Shown here in pieces: positions 54,201-62,291 of a DNA stretch of 64,000 nt. How positions within the stretch are numbered: the stretch's first letter is position 1; each line of letters opens with the position of its first letter. This DNA comes from Bacteroidaceae bacterium. Lineage in GTDB: Bacteria; Bacteroidota; Bacteroidia; Bacteroidales; Bacteroidaceae. The notes under the pieces were generated by a model. That model was not told the DNA's origin. It made no database searches and saw only the letters and a list, made by a program, of their open reading frames with translations. The position numbers were made by a program, and so were the translations under genes. Location of the stretch: contig JAEEHP010000073.1 of NCBI GenBank assembly GCA_016280855.1, forward strand, positions 1 to 64,000, given 5' to 3'.

Positions 54201-54259
54201 ACAACTCCATCTACCCGCGCCCCTTCACCATTCAGGCAGGCGTTGCTCTCGATTTCTAA
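51233..54259 (+). CDS. SusC/RagA-family TonB-linked outer membrane protein
   Basis: N-terminal carboxypeptidase-regulatory domain QVKGNVKDDTGEPVMGATIRV; plug LEDVVVIGYGTVKKNDLTGAV; ATAIYGSRGSNGVIIITTKKG. Confidence 0.97.
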   Translation: MMKQVNIRIPLRVLALVCGLFISLGAFAQIQVKGNVKDDTGEPVMGATIRVIGQEGGTTSDFDGNFAITAPQGSQLTISFMGFATQTVAASPVVNVTLAEDTKTLEDVVVIGYGTVKKNDLTGAVTAIKPDEKNHGLIVSAQDMIQGKIAGVNVTNGGGTPGGGADIRIRGGSSLHASNSPLIVIDGLAMDNIGVKGLANPLAMVNPQDIESFTVLKDASATAIYGSRGSNGVIIITTKKGNKGQKAQVSYNGNVSVSMRQKSLNVLGADEYRSFINSYYGEGSAAANLLGDANTDWQDQVYRMAISTDHNVTVAGGLKHMPYRITVGFTDQNGIVKTSNFQRTTASVSLNPSFLDDHLTFNINGKFMYAYNQYANTDAINDAVRMDPTQPVYFGNYADNYHGYFAWQADGSAYKDPTYPTIMNTYAGSNPLARINEKYDRAHSFDYMGNVEVDYKIHGFEDLRLHMNFSGDWGRGKQNTTFEPWGPSNFYYGNDGYTKEYKYNLIYSAYAQYYKDFNEKHHFDIMGGYEWSHNKYKGHSLFQGWYPQTSQLTDEETGAPLAGTAYKPSFGEWKQESYLVSFYGRANYILLDRYMLTGTVRYDGSSRFKDHWALFPSAAFAWRISEEPFLRNAKNLDDLKLRLGWGKTGQQDGIGNYNYFASYNVNINNTDGRYPISGVNPNGILYRPNAYNEDLKWETTTTYNAGLDFSFFKNRLSGSVDAYYRKTTDLINTAYVSAGSNFRNQVLSNIGSLENKGIEVMLTARPVVTKDWLWEITGNFTYNRNKITELTGESSIVMTGGISSGTGNQVQAHAVGHPSNSFYVYQQVYDQKGIPVEGCFVDRNGDGKISEADRYFYKSPHAPYLAGLSTRLQYKNWDLGLGFRASFNNYIYWDKQAGYANTAKRYDSSFNYLQTSIPSAIANNWSTYDYVVSDYFVHNATFLKCDNITLGYSFETLDNFLRGRAYIAATNVFTITKYKGIDPEVFGGIDNSIYPRPFTIQAGVALDF

Positions 54260-54290
54260 TGAAGTGCTAACCGTTTAAAGACTATCATCT

Positions 54291-55901
54291 ATGAACTTCA
54301 ATAATTTCAAATTCATTCTTCCTGTGGCAGCTTTCGCGCTAACCGCAGGTCTGAGCTCGTGCGTCAAAGACTTGGATGTTACGCCTATCGACCCGAGCAC
54401 CACGATGACCGTGGATGAGGCCGGTCTCTACACCAAGTGCTACGCCACCATGGCGCTGGCCGGCAACACCGGTGCCAATGGCGACTGCGACATCGACGGT
54501 CTTGATGGCGGCACGACAGGTTTCGTCCGTCAGATGTGGAACGCCAACGAACTGACCACCGACGAAGCCATCTGCGGATGGGGCGACCCGGGCATACCTC
54601 AGTTCAACTATAACACCTGGGATGCTTCTCACCCCATGCTCCAAGGTTTCTACTATCGTCTTTATGCCGGCATCACCTATTGCAACCATTATCTCGATGT
54701 TTGCGCCGGCGTTGATGCAACCCGCGAAGCTGAAATCCGTTTCCTGCGCGCGTTCTATTATTATTTCTTGATGGACTGCTACGGCAATGTGCCTTTCGCC
54801 ACTGAGCTTTCCGCAGAGAGCCCTGAGCAGATCAAGCGTGCTGACCTCTTCAATTGGATTGAGTCTGAGTTGAAGGACGTTGTAGGCAAGATGCTGGAGC
54901 CCGCTGCACGCACCAGTTCCTACGACGGTTACGGCCGTGCCGACCAGGACGCTGCTAACCTCCTTCTGGCTCGTATGTACCTCAATGCAGAGGTGTACAC
55001 CGGTACAACTCATTGGGACGAAGCCAAGACCTATGCCGAGAAAGTCATCAACGGACCTCACAAACTGTGGACAACCGGCAAGAACGGCTGGAGCGCTTAT
55101 CAGATGCTCTTCATGGGCGATAACGGCGAAAGCGGTGCTTCGCAGGAAGCTATCCTCCCCTTGCTGCAGGACGGCGTGACGACCACCTCATGGGGTACCT
55201 CCCTCTTCCTGATGGCTTCGTGCTGGAAGGATGACATGGACACCAACGGCGATTACGGCACCAAGGAGAACTGGGCTGGCAACCGCGCCCGCAGCCAGTT
55301 CATCGCCAAGTTCTTCCCCGCTGGCAATGCTCCCGAGGCTACGATTGCCGACATGGCAGCTGCTGCCAACGACAACCGCGCACTCTTCTACGGCATCGAT
55401 CGCGAACTGGTCGTGAACAACCCGAGCGAATTCACCTCCGGCTACTCCGTTGGTAAATACCGCAACACGTATTCTTCCGGCGCCGAAGGCCACAACAGCC
55501 AGTTCATCGACACCGACTACTTCATCATGCGTGCTGCCGAGGCTTACCTCATCGCAGCCGAAGCCGATGCTCGTCTCCATGGCGATCAGATCACTGCCAC
55601 AGGTCTGGGCTACATCAATGCCCTCCGTGCCCGTGCCAATGCCCGTCCTGTCTCTCAGGCCGACTGCACCATCGACTTCATCCTCGACGAGCGCAGCCGC
55701 GAGCTCTACTACGAGGGCTTCCGCCGCACCGACCTCATCCGCTACGGATACTTCGGCGGCGAGAAGAGTGCCAACTACCTGTGGGATTGGAAAGGCGGCG
55801 TGAAGAACGGACAAGGCTTCGCTGCCTTCCGCAACCTCTTCGCCATTCCGGCTGAGGACATCAATGCCAATCCTAAGCTCACGCAGAATCCCGGTTATTG
55901 A
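54291..55901 (+). CDS. SusD/RagB-family starch-binding outer membrane lipoprotein
   Basis: LTAGLSSCVKDLDVTPID; AEIRFLRAFYYYFLMDCYGNVPF; RAEAYLIAAEA-type motif; C-terminal FAIPAEDINANPKLTQNPGY. Confidence 0.96.
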   Translation: MNFNNFKFILPVAAFALTAGLSSCVKDLDVTPIDPSTTMTVDEAGLYTKCYATMALAGNTGANGDCDIDGLDGGTTGFVRQMWNANELTTDEAICGWGDPGIPQFNYNTWDASHPMLQGFYYRLYAGITYCNHYLDVCAGVDATREAEIRFLRAFYYYFLMDCYGNVPFATELSAESPEQIKRADLFNWIESELKDVVGKMLEPAARTSSYDGYGRADQDAANLLLARMYLNAEVYTGTTHWDEAKTYAEKVINGPHKLWTTGKNGWSAYQMLFMGDNGESGASQEAILPLLQDGVTTTSWGTSLFLMASCWKDDMDTNGDYGTKENWAGNRARSQFIAKFFPAGNAPEATIADMAAAANDNRALFYGIDRELVVNNPSEFTSGYSVGKYRNTYSSGAEGHNSQFIDTDYFIMRAAEAYLIAAEADARLHGDQITATGLGYINALRARANARPVSQADCTIDFILDERSRELYYEGFRRTDLIRYGYFGGEKSANYLWDWKGGVKNGQGFAAFRNLFAIPAEDINANPKLTQNPGY

Positions 55902-55948
55902 TAACGATAACGTTAACCCTAACGATAACGAAAAAAACGCAAACAGAT

Positions 55949-57172
55949 ATGAAAAAGATATTTTCATACGCGATGCTGCTGCTTGCCGGCACACTCGCAT
56001 TCACCGCGTGCAGCGACGACAACGAGTCGAATCCTACGCTCGTGCAGCCCACATCGTTCAGCCTCTTCGAGCCTGCGGTAGGTAAAGCCAACGTAGATCT
56101 GCAGAAGTCGCAGAACGTGCAGCTCACGTGGACGATCCCCACTTTCACCGATTTCGGAGCTCCCGTAGTGCCTACGTACATCGTACAGATGTCACCAACC
56201 GGTAAATTCACCAAGGAATTCAACCGCGAAGCTAAGGACAACCAGGGTGCCGATTTCATCACCCTCGAACAGACCTTCAACAGCAGCAATGCCGAAGTCA
56301 CCACCGAAGGCATCAACCAAGCACTTCAGCTCCTCCTCGGATGGCAAGCCGCAGAGGACGTGCCGGCAGCGTTGCCCGTCACTTTCCGTGCCATCGCTTC
56401 CATCCGCGACGCTTCGTTCCGCGACTACTTCCCCATTACGTCGTCCAACACCGTCGTCGTGAACACCATACCTTATTATATATCCAACCTGCCTCCGATT
56501 GTATGGTATATGGTTGGTAACAATATTGGTAGTGCTTCTTGGAGCAATGACGCTGCAGGCGTTGGCGTTGGCCTCATCCCACTGTTGCCTTCTGCCGAAG
56601 AAGAGTACGACAAGGCTACCGGCACCGGCGTCATCTCCTACACGGGATTCATGACTGCCGGCACGCAGTTCAAATTCATTCTGACTCCCGGCAGCTGGGA
56701 CACTCAGCTCAACTACGAGAACGTTAAGGATGCCGACGCAGCCCTCATCTCCGACGAGGATGGCGACAACCACAATATCGGTATCAAGGCCGACGGCTAC
56801 TACACCATCTCCGTCAACACCAAGAGCAAGGAAGTGACCGTCGTGGCTTACGACAAGACCCCCAAGACCTTCACGTCAATGAGCATGCCTGGCAGCTACA
56901 ACGAATGGGGCATGGGCGATCACATGACAGCCTGCGAATCCCTCAACGGTCAGAACCACATGTGGATGGCTCAGTTCAATCCTGCCTCCGATGGCGAGGT
57001 GAAGTTTGCCGCCAACGACGACTGGGCTGACAACTGGGGTGCAGAACTCTTCCCCTATGGCAACGGCACCAATGGCGGATCGAACATCCCATTCACCGCA
57101 GGTTCTTACACGGTATTCCTCAACGACATCACCGGTCAGTACTATTTCATCGCTAACCCAACTGAAGAATAA
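55949..57172 (+). CDS. SusE-like outer membrane lipoprotein
   Basis: MKKIFSYAMLLLAGTLAFTACSDDNESNP lipoprotein signal; position after susD; C-terminal carbohydrate-binding-like module. Start chosen at MKKIF rather than ORF-track 55898. Confidence 0.85.
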   Translation: MKKIFSYAMLLLAGTLAFTACSDDNESNPTLVQPTSFSLFEPAVGKANVDLQKSQNVQLTWTIPTFTDFGAPVVPTYIVQMSPTGKFTKEFNREAKDNQGADFITLEQTFNSSNAEVTTEGINQALQLLLGWQAAEDVPAALPVTFRAIASIRDASFRDYFPITSSNTVVVNTIPYYISNLPPIVWYMVGNNIGSASWSNDAAGVGVGLIPLLPSAEEEYDKATGTGVISYTGFMTAGTQFKFILTPGSWDTQLNYENVKDADAALISDEDGDNHNIGIKADGYYTISVNTKSKEVTVVAYDKTPKTFTSMSMPGSYNEWGMGDHMTACESLNGQNHMWMAQFNPASDGEVKFAANDDWADNWGAELFPYGNGTNGGSNIPFTAGSYTVFLNDITGQYYFIANPTEE

Positions 57173-57177
57173 GCACT

Positions 57178-59100
57178 ATGAAAAAGTTTATGTATATCGC
57201 AGCGGCAGCCCTTCTCGGGCTGACCGCCTGCAACGAAGACTATAAGGATTGGGTGCCGCAACAGCAACCCACCCAGCCTGCTACCGTTACCTTTGGCGAT
57301 GGCAGCGTGACCACCGTCCCCACCATCAACCTCAACAACCTCGAGGAAGGACAGGAGGTGGTCAAGGTGGCTGCTATCACTGCTCCCACGGCTTCTGCCG
57401 AAGGCTATGCACCTTACTATACGCTCAACGTAGGCGATATAACCTATGACATCGATGCCGACGGACAGATGTCTGCTGCACAGCTGCAGGAAATCGTAGC
57501 TACTGCCTATGGTCGCCGTCCCGTGGCTCGCGACATCACAGCCACCATCAGCATGTGGATCAGCAATGGCGCCACTGCCATCAAGACAGCAACGTCTGCT
57601 CCCTTCATCATTAAGGCTATTCCGCAGGCTCCTGTCATCGAAGCTGCCTATTACCTTACCGGTAGCATCAACGGCTGGGACAACACCAACACCGACTACA
57701 AGCTCACCAACGACGGCTCCGACCCCTACGAGAACCCGACCTTCAAGCTGCGCATCCCGGCTCCCGAGGATGGCAGTAACATCGAGTTCAAGATGACCCC
57801 CGAGAGCGGTCTCGGTGGCGACTGGAGCGGCTGTCTCGCAGCAGGTGCCGAAGAGGGCAAGTTCAACTACGACAACAATGGCGGCAACCTCGTCATCACG
57901 GCTGACCCCGATGCCCTCTTCTACGACCTCACCTTCAACATGCTCGACCAGACGTGGAAGGCTACGCCTGTAGGCTTCAACGAGTTCATCTACGAGATCG
58001 GCAACGAAGGCGGTTGGAGCGAGAACCATCCGCTGCACGGCAATGGCCAAGGCCAGTATGAGGCCGTCATCTACCTCGACGGCGAATTCAAGTTCAAGCC
58101 CAACAAGGACAACTGGGAAGGCGACTGGGAGAAAGCCAGTGGCGACGGCACGGGTGGTACGCTCACAGCCGACGGCAGTTCCAACATCGATGGCGTGGCA
58201 GCTGGATTCTACTTCGTACAGGTTGACCTCAAGGAGATGACCTATAAGCTCACCGCCGTCAACGCCATCAGCATCATCGGCTCCGTACGTGGCAACTGGG
58301 ACACCGATGTCGAGATGACCTACAACGAGACGCTCAAGTGCTGGGAAGCCCGCACAAGCCTCAACGCCGGTGAGTTCAAGTTCCGTGCCAACCACGACTG
58401 GGCCATCAACTGGGGCGGCTCCGAAGACAACCTCACACAGGGCGGAGCAAACCTCGTCCTCGCCGAGGCTGGCGACTACATCATCCGTCTCTACCTCTGC
58501 GACGAGACACAAGGCCGCTGCACCGTGAAGAAGGATAGCGGCTATCCCGATTTCGTCTATGAGATTGGCAACGAGAGCGGCTGGAGCGCCAGCCATCCGT
58601 TGCTTGGCAATGGCCAGGGCATCTACTCCGGTATTTACTACCTCAACGGCGAGTTCAAGTTCAAGCCCAACGCCGACAACTGGGACGGCGACTACGAGAA
58701 AGCCAGCGGCGATGACTATGCAGGTGTCCTCACACCCGATGGCAGCGGCAACGTTGGCAACGTAGCAGCTAGTCTCTATCTCATCGAGGTTGACCTCACG
58801 GCCATGACCTACAAGCTGACGCCTCTCACCGTAGGCATCATCGGCAATGGCGGCGACTGGGCCACCGACATCGAAATGACCTACAATGCTGAAGCCGGTT
58901 GCATGGAAGTCACCACCGAGCTTGCCGCAGGCGAGTTCAAGTTCCGTGCCAACCACGACTGGGCCATCAACTGGGGCGGTTCCTTCGACAACCTCACTCA
59001 GGACGGTCCTAACCTCAGCGTCGCCGAGGCAGGCACCTACAAGGTGCAGCTCTTCCTCAGCTACGCCGGCAAGCACTACTGCAAGCTCACTAAGCAATAA
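57178..59100 (+). CDS. SusF/SusE-like outer membrane lipoprotein with duplicated binding modules
   Basis: MKKFMYIAAAALLGLTACNEDY lipoprotein signal; two copies of a ~189-aa YEIGNE..GW...GEFKFRANHDWAINWGGS unit. Confidence 0.85.
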   Translation: MKKFMYIAAAALLGLTACNEDYKDWVPQQQPTQPATVTFGDGSVTTVPTINLNNLEEGQEVVKVAAITAPTASAEGYAPYYTLNVGDITYDIDADGQMSAAQLQEIVATAYGRRPVARDITATISMWISNGATAIKTATSAPFIIKAIPQAPVIEAAYYLTGSINGWDNTNTDYKLTNDGSDPYENPTFKLRIPAPEDGSNIEFKMTPESGLGGDWSGCLAAGAEEGKFNYDNNGGNLVITADPDALFYDLTFNMLDQTWKATPVGFNEFIYEIGNEGGWSENHPLHGNGQGQYEAVIYLDGEFKFKPNKDNWEGDWEKASGDGTGGTLTADGSSNIDGVAAGFYFVQVDLKEMTYKLTAVNAISIIGSVRGNWDTDVEMTYNETLKCWEARTSLNAGEFKFRANHDWAINWGGSEDNLTQGGANLVLAEAGDYIIRLYLCDETQGRCTVKKDSGYPDFVYEIGNESGWSASHPLLGNGQGIYSGIYYLNGEFKFKPNADNWDGDYEKASGDDYAGVLTPDGSGNVGNVAASLYLIEVDLTAMTYKLTPLTVGIIGNGGDWATDIEMTYNAEAGCMEVTTELAAGEFKFRANHDWAINWGGSFDNLTQDGPNLSVAEAGTYKVQLFLSYAGKHYCKLTKQ

Positions 59101-59112
59101 TCTAAAAACACG

Positions 59113-59166
59113 CGCCTATGTGTGTCGGCATCCACACCTATGTGAAAACGCCGACACGCATAGGCG
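59113..59166 (+). promoter_or_regulatory. 17-bp-stem hairpin between susF-like and amylase genes
   Basis: CGCCTATGTGTGTCGGC-N20-GCCGACACGCATAGGCG (one G-T pair). Confidence 0.8.
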
Positions 59167-59177
59167 TAATTATATCT

Positions 59178-60950
59178 ATGAATAGACAAGTCCTGTTTCC
59201 CCTATCCCTGGCGCTTATCCTTTCCTTGATCATCGCTTGTGGCAAGGACGACCCGAAGCCGACGCCCGAACCAGACCCGACGCCAGCGGACACCACCGTG
59301 GTCAAGCCCGATCCCGTTACTCCCAATCCGGTTGCGTCCGTCGCAGGCTGGCCGGCCGAGTATGGCGGCGTCATGCTGCAAGGCTTCTACTGGGACGGCT
59401 TCGGCGATGCCCAGTGGACACGCCTCGAGGCGCAAGCCGACGAACTGGCACCCTACTTCTCCCTCGTATGGATTCCGCAGAGCGGCAACTGCGGCGGCAC
59501 CTCGATGGGCTACGACGACCTCTGGTGGTTCAACAACTACGACAGTTCGTTCGGTACCGAGGCGCAGCTGCGAAGCCTCATCAATACGTTTAAGTCCAAA
59601 GGCATCGGCACGATTGCCGATGTGGTCATCAACCACCGCAAGAACGTCAGCAACTGGGTTGATTTCCCGAAGGAGACGTACAAAGGCGTGACCTACGAGA
59701 TGCTGTCAACCGACATCTGCGCCGATGACGACGGCGGTGCTACGAAGACATGGGCTTCACAGAACGGCTACCAACTCTCGGCAAACAGCGACACGGGCGA
59801 AGGTTGGGGCGGTATGCGCGACATCGACCACATGAGCACCAACGTGCAGATCATCGTCAAGGCTTACCTCGATTTCCTGCTTAACGACCTCGGCTACGTC
59901 GGCTTCCGCTACGATATGGTCAAAGGTTATCATGGCAGATACACCAAGCTCTACAACGAGAGCGCTAAGCCGCAGTTCTCGGTCGGCGAGTGCTGGGACG
60001 GAACAAACACCATCCGCTCGTGGATCGATGCCACCGAAAAGACCAGCGCAGCCTTCGACTTCCAGTTCCGCTATACCGTGCGCAATGCCGTCAATACCGG
60101 CAACTGGGCACGTCTCGGCCAGCGCAACGACAACAACTGGCCCCTCGTCTCCAACAACGTCAACGGCGGCGCCTACCGCCAGTACGCCGTCACCTTCGTT
60201 GAGAACCACGACACGGAGTACCGCTCAGCCACGGCACAGCAGGATCCGATCAAGAAGGACACCCTCGCAGCCAACGCCTACCTGTTGGCCATGCCCGGCA
60301 CGCCCTGCGTATTCCTCAAGCATTGGAAGAGCTACAAGCACGACATCGCCCGCATGATTCAGGCACGGCAGGTGGCTGGTATCCAGAACACCAGCAGCAC
60401 GACCCTGCTTCGCTCCAATGCCGGCTTCTACGCCGCCACCGTCGAAGGCACGAAGGGCAAGCTCGTCGTCTGGCTCGGCGATCAGTCGGAAGCCGCCGCG
60501 GCCATCGAAGGCTGCACCAAGATCCTCGAGGGACAGCACTACAGCTACTGGCTCGACAACAGCCTCCTCAGCGCTTGGCAGGCCATGCCGACGCCCACCT
60601 TTGCCGGAGACAACGTGGAGAAGCACGACATCACGATTCATCTGAAGGATCCAGGATGGCAACAGGTTTATTTCTACGCTTGGGACGGCAACTTATACAT
60701 CGAGGATTCATGGCCCGGTGTCAAAGTAACTGCCACCAAGACCATCAACGGCACGAAGTACTACTACCGCACCTTCAACGTCGCAGCCGAACCCGGCTAC
60801 TCGATGAATGTCATCTTCGACCAAGGCTCTGCCGAGGCACAGACGGTGGACATCACCGGCATCAACTCCGACCGCTACTACGAGATCACCAATCGCGGCG
60901 ACGATGGCAAATTCGGGTTCCGCGACATCACTGCAGCCGTAGCCCCATAG
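59178..60950 (+). CDS. GH13 alpha-amylase lipoprotein with C-terminal CBM26-like starch-binding module
   Basis: Lipobox ILSLIIACG; VMLQGFYWDGFGDAQW; IADVVINHR; GFRYDMVKGY; VGECWDG; FVENHDTE; C-terminal VYFYAWDGNLYIEDSWPGVKV. Start at MNRQVLF, not ORF-track 59118. Confidence 0.9.
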   Translation: MNRQVLFPLSLALILSLIIACGKDDPKPTPEPDPTPADTTVVKPDPVTPNPVASVAGWPAEYGGVMLQGFYWDGFGDAQWTRLEAQADELAPYFSLVWIPQSGNCGGTSMGYDDLWWFNNYDSSFGTEAQLRSLINTFKSKGIGTIADVVINHRKNVSNWVDFPKETYKGVTYEMLSTDICADDDGGATKTWASQNGYQLSANSDTGEGWGGMRDIDHMSTNVQIIVKAYLDFLLNDLGYVGFRYDMVKGYHGRYTKLYNESAKPQFSVGECWDGTNTIRSWIDATEKTSAAFDFQFRYTVRNAVNTGNWARLGQRNDNNWPLVSNNVNGGAYRQYAVTFVENHDTEYRSATAQQDPIKKDTLAANAYLLAMPGTPCVFLKHWKSYKHDIARMIQARQVAGIQNTSSTTLLRSNAGFYAATVEGTKGKLVVWLGDQSEAAAAIEGCTKILEGQHYSYWLDNSLLSAWQAMPTPTFAGDNVEKHDITIHLKDPGWQQVYFYAWDGNLYIEDSWPGVKVTATKTINGTKYYYRTFNVAAEPGYSMNVIFDQGSAEAQTVDITGINSDRYYEITNRGDDGKFGFRDITAAVAP

Positions 60951-60974
60951 CCGAAATACAACCTTCATCATTAG

Positions 60975-61010
60975 AAAAAAGCCCAAGACTGCATCCGTCT
61001 TGGACTTTTT
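60975..61010. terminator. Imperfect terminator hairpin with flanking A and T tracts
   Basis: AAAAAAGCCCAAGAC-tgcatcc-GTCTTGGACTTTTTTT. Confidence 0.75.
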
Positions 61011-61013
61011 TTG

Positions 61014-61021
61014 TATCTTTG
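61014..61021 (+). promoter_or_regulatory. Bacteroidetes -7 box (TATCTTTG) upstream of GH53 gene
   Basis: Follows the terminator T-tract; about 32 bp before the ATG. Confidence 0.6.
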
Positions 61022-61052
61022 CCCCCGCAATCAAAAATAATCACACCCTCCA

Positions 61053-62285
61053 ATGAAGTCAACCAAAGTATTCGCCCTACTCTTTTTCCTATATATATCA
61101 TGCAATCAGGCCGTAGCCCAATCCCGCCTCCTCGGCGCCGACCTCTCGATGCTTCCGGCCTACGAACAAGCCGGCGTGCCTTTCAAGGATGCTTCAGGTG
61201 TTACGCAGGCCGACCCGCTCCTCTTCTTCCGCGACGAGGGCGGCATACGTTGTGTCCGCGTGCGCCTCTTCGTGAACCCTACGGGCGAGACCGGTGTCAT
61301 CCAGAGTATCGACTACGTCAAAAGTTTCGGTGCCCGCATCAAGCAAGCAGGCATGAAGCTGATGCTCGACTTCCACTACAGCGACACATGGGCTGACCCA
61401 AATCAGCAAAAGCTGCCCGCTGGCTGGCCCACAGCCGTGGCTGCACTCACGGCGAAGCTTCACGACTACACCGCCGAGAGCCTGGCAGCCCTCAATGCCG
61501 CCGGCGCCACGCCCGACTACATTCAATTGGGCAATGAGATCAGCTACGGGATGTGCGGCCTCAAAGTCTATACCAACAACGCTCAGGGTTGGGACACGTT
61601 CCGCAACTATCTCAATGCCGCCGCCCGTGCCTGCCGCGAGAAGTGCCCGCAGGCCAAACTCATCATCCACACCGAACGCGCCGGACAGTGGTCCGTAGGC
61701 AAGGCCATCTACCAGCGCCTCGCCACCGTCGATTACGACATCATCGGCCTTTCCTATTACCCCATCTGGCACAACAGCCTCAACGTGCTCTCTGCCACGC
61801 TCAACGACTGTGCCACCTCCTTCCCCGATAAAGAAGTCATGATTGTCGAGACGGCCTACAACAACGCCTGGTATCCGTCCGATGCCACCTACAACTTCTC
61901 CTCCACCTATCCCGCCACGCCTGCTGGCCAGCAGAAATTCGTCGAGGCACTCATCGCCGAACTCCTGCGCCACGACAACGTCACAGGGCTCTTCTATTGG
62001 TTCCCCGAAGAGAATCCTTACGAGAACCGTCTCTACGAGCCTTGGGTCAACCGCGGACTCTTCAACAACGGCTATGGCGACGAATGGCCCCGCGGCCACT
62101 GCGCCCTGCCCGCCTTCTACAGTCTCAAGAAATTCACCGCCGGGCAACCCGACGCCATCGACGTCATCGCTAACGACAAATCCGCAAACAAACCATCAGT
62201 TCCTTCCTACAGCCTCAGTGGCCGTCGTATCACCGCCGGCTACCGCGGCATCACCGTCACACAAGGCAAGAAATACATAAAATAA
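61053..62285 (+). CDS. GH53 endo-beta-1,4-galactanase with C-terminal SLSGRRI motif
   Basis: LLGADLSMLPAYEQAG; VRVRLFVNP; LMLDFHYSDTWADPNQQKLPAGW; YIQLGNEISYGMCG; VMIVETAYNNAW. Confidence 0.93.
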   Translation: MKSTKVFALLFFLYISCNQAVAQSRLLGADLSMLPAYEQAGVPFKDASGVTQADPLLFFRDEGGIRCVRVRLFVNPTGETGVIQSIDYVKSFGARIKQAGMKLMLDFHYSDTWADPNQQKLPAGWPTAVAALTAKLHDYTAESLAALNAAGATPDYIQLGNEISYGMCGLKVYTNNAQGWDTFRNYLNAAARACREKCPQAKLIIHTERAGQWSVGKAIYQRLATVDYDIIGLSYYPIWHNSLNVLSATLNDCATSFPDKEVMIVETAYNNAWYPSDATYNFSSTYPATPAGQQKFVEALIAELLRHDNVTGLFYWFPEENPYENRLYEPWVNRGLFNNGYGDEWPRGHCALPAFYSLKKFTAGQPDAIDVIANDKSANKPSVPSYSLSGRRITAGYRGITVTQGKKYIK

Positions 62286-62291
62286 GGCACG

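Noticed and set aside
57142-59097. 651-aa minus-strand ORF opposite the SusF-like gene
   Set aside because: Complete antisense shadow of a clear lipoprotein gene; no signal, domain or promoter. GC-biased third positions generate such ORFs throughout the window.
59118-59177. Upstream ATG of the amylase ORF in the track
   Set aside because: Lies inside the 17-bp hairpin and adds a non-signal sequence; MNRQVLFPLSLALILSLIIAC at 59178 is a standard lipoprotein signal.
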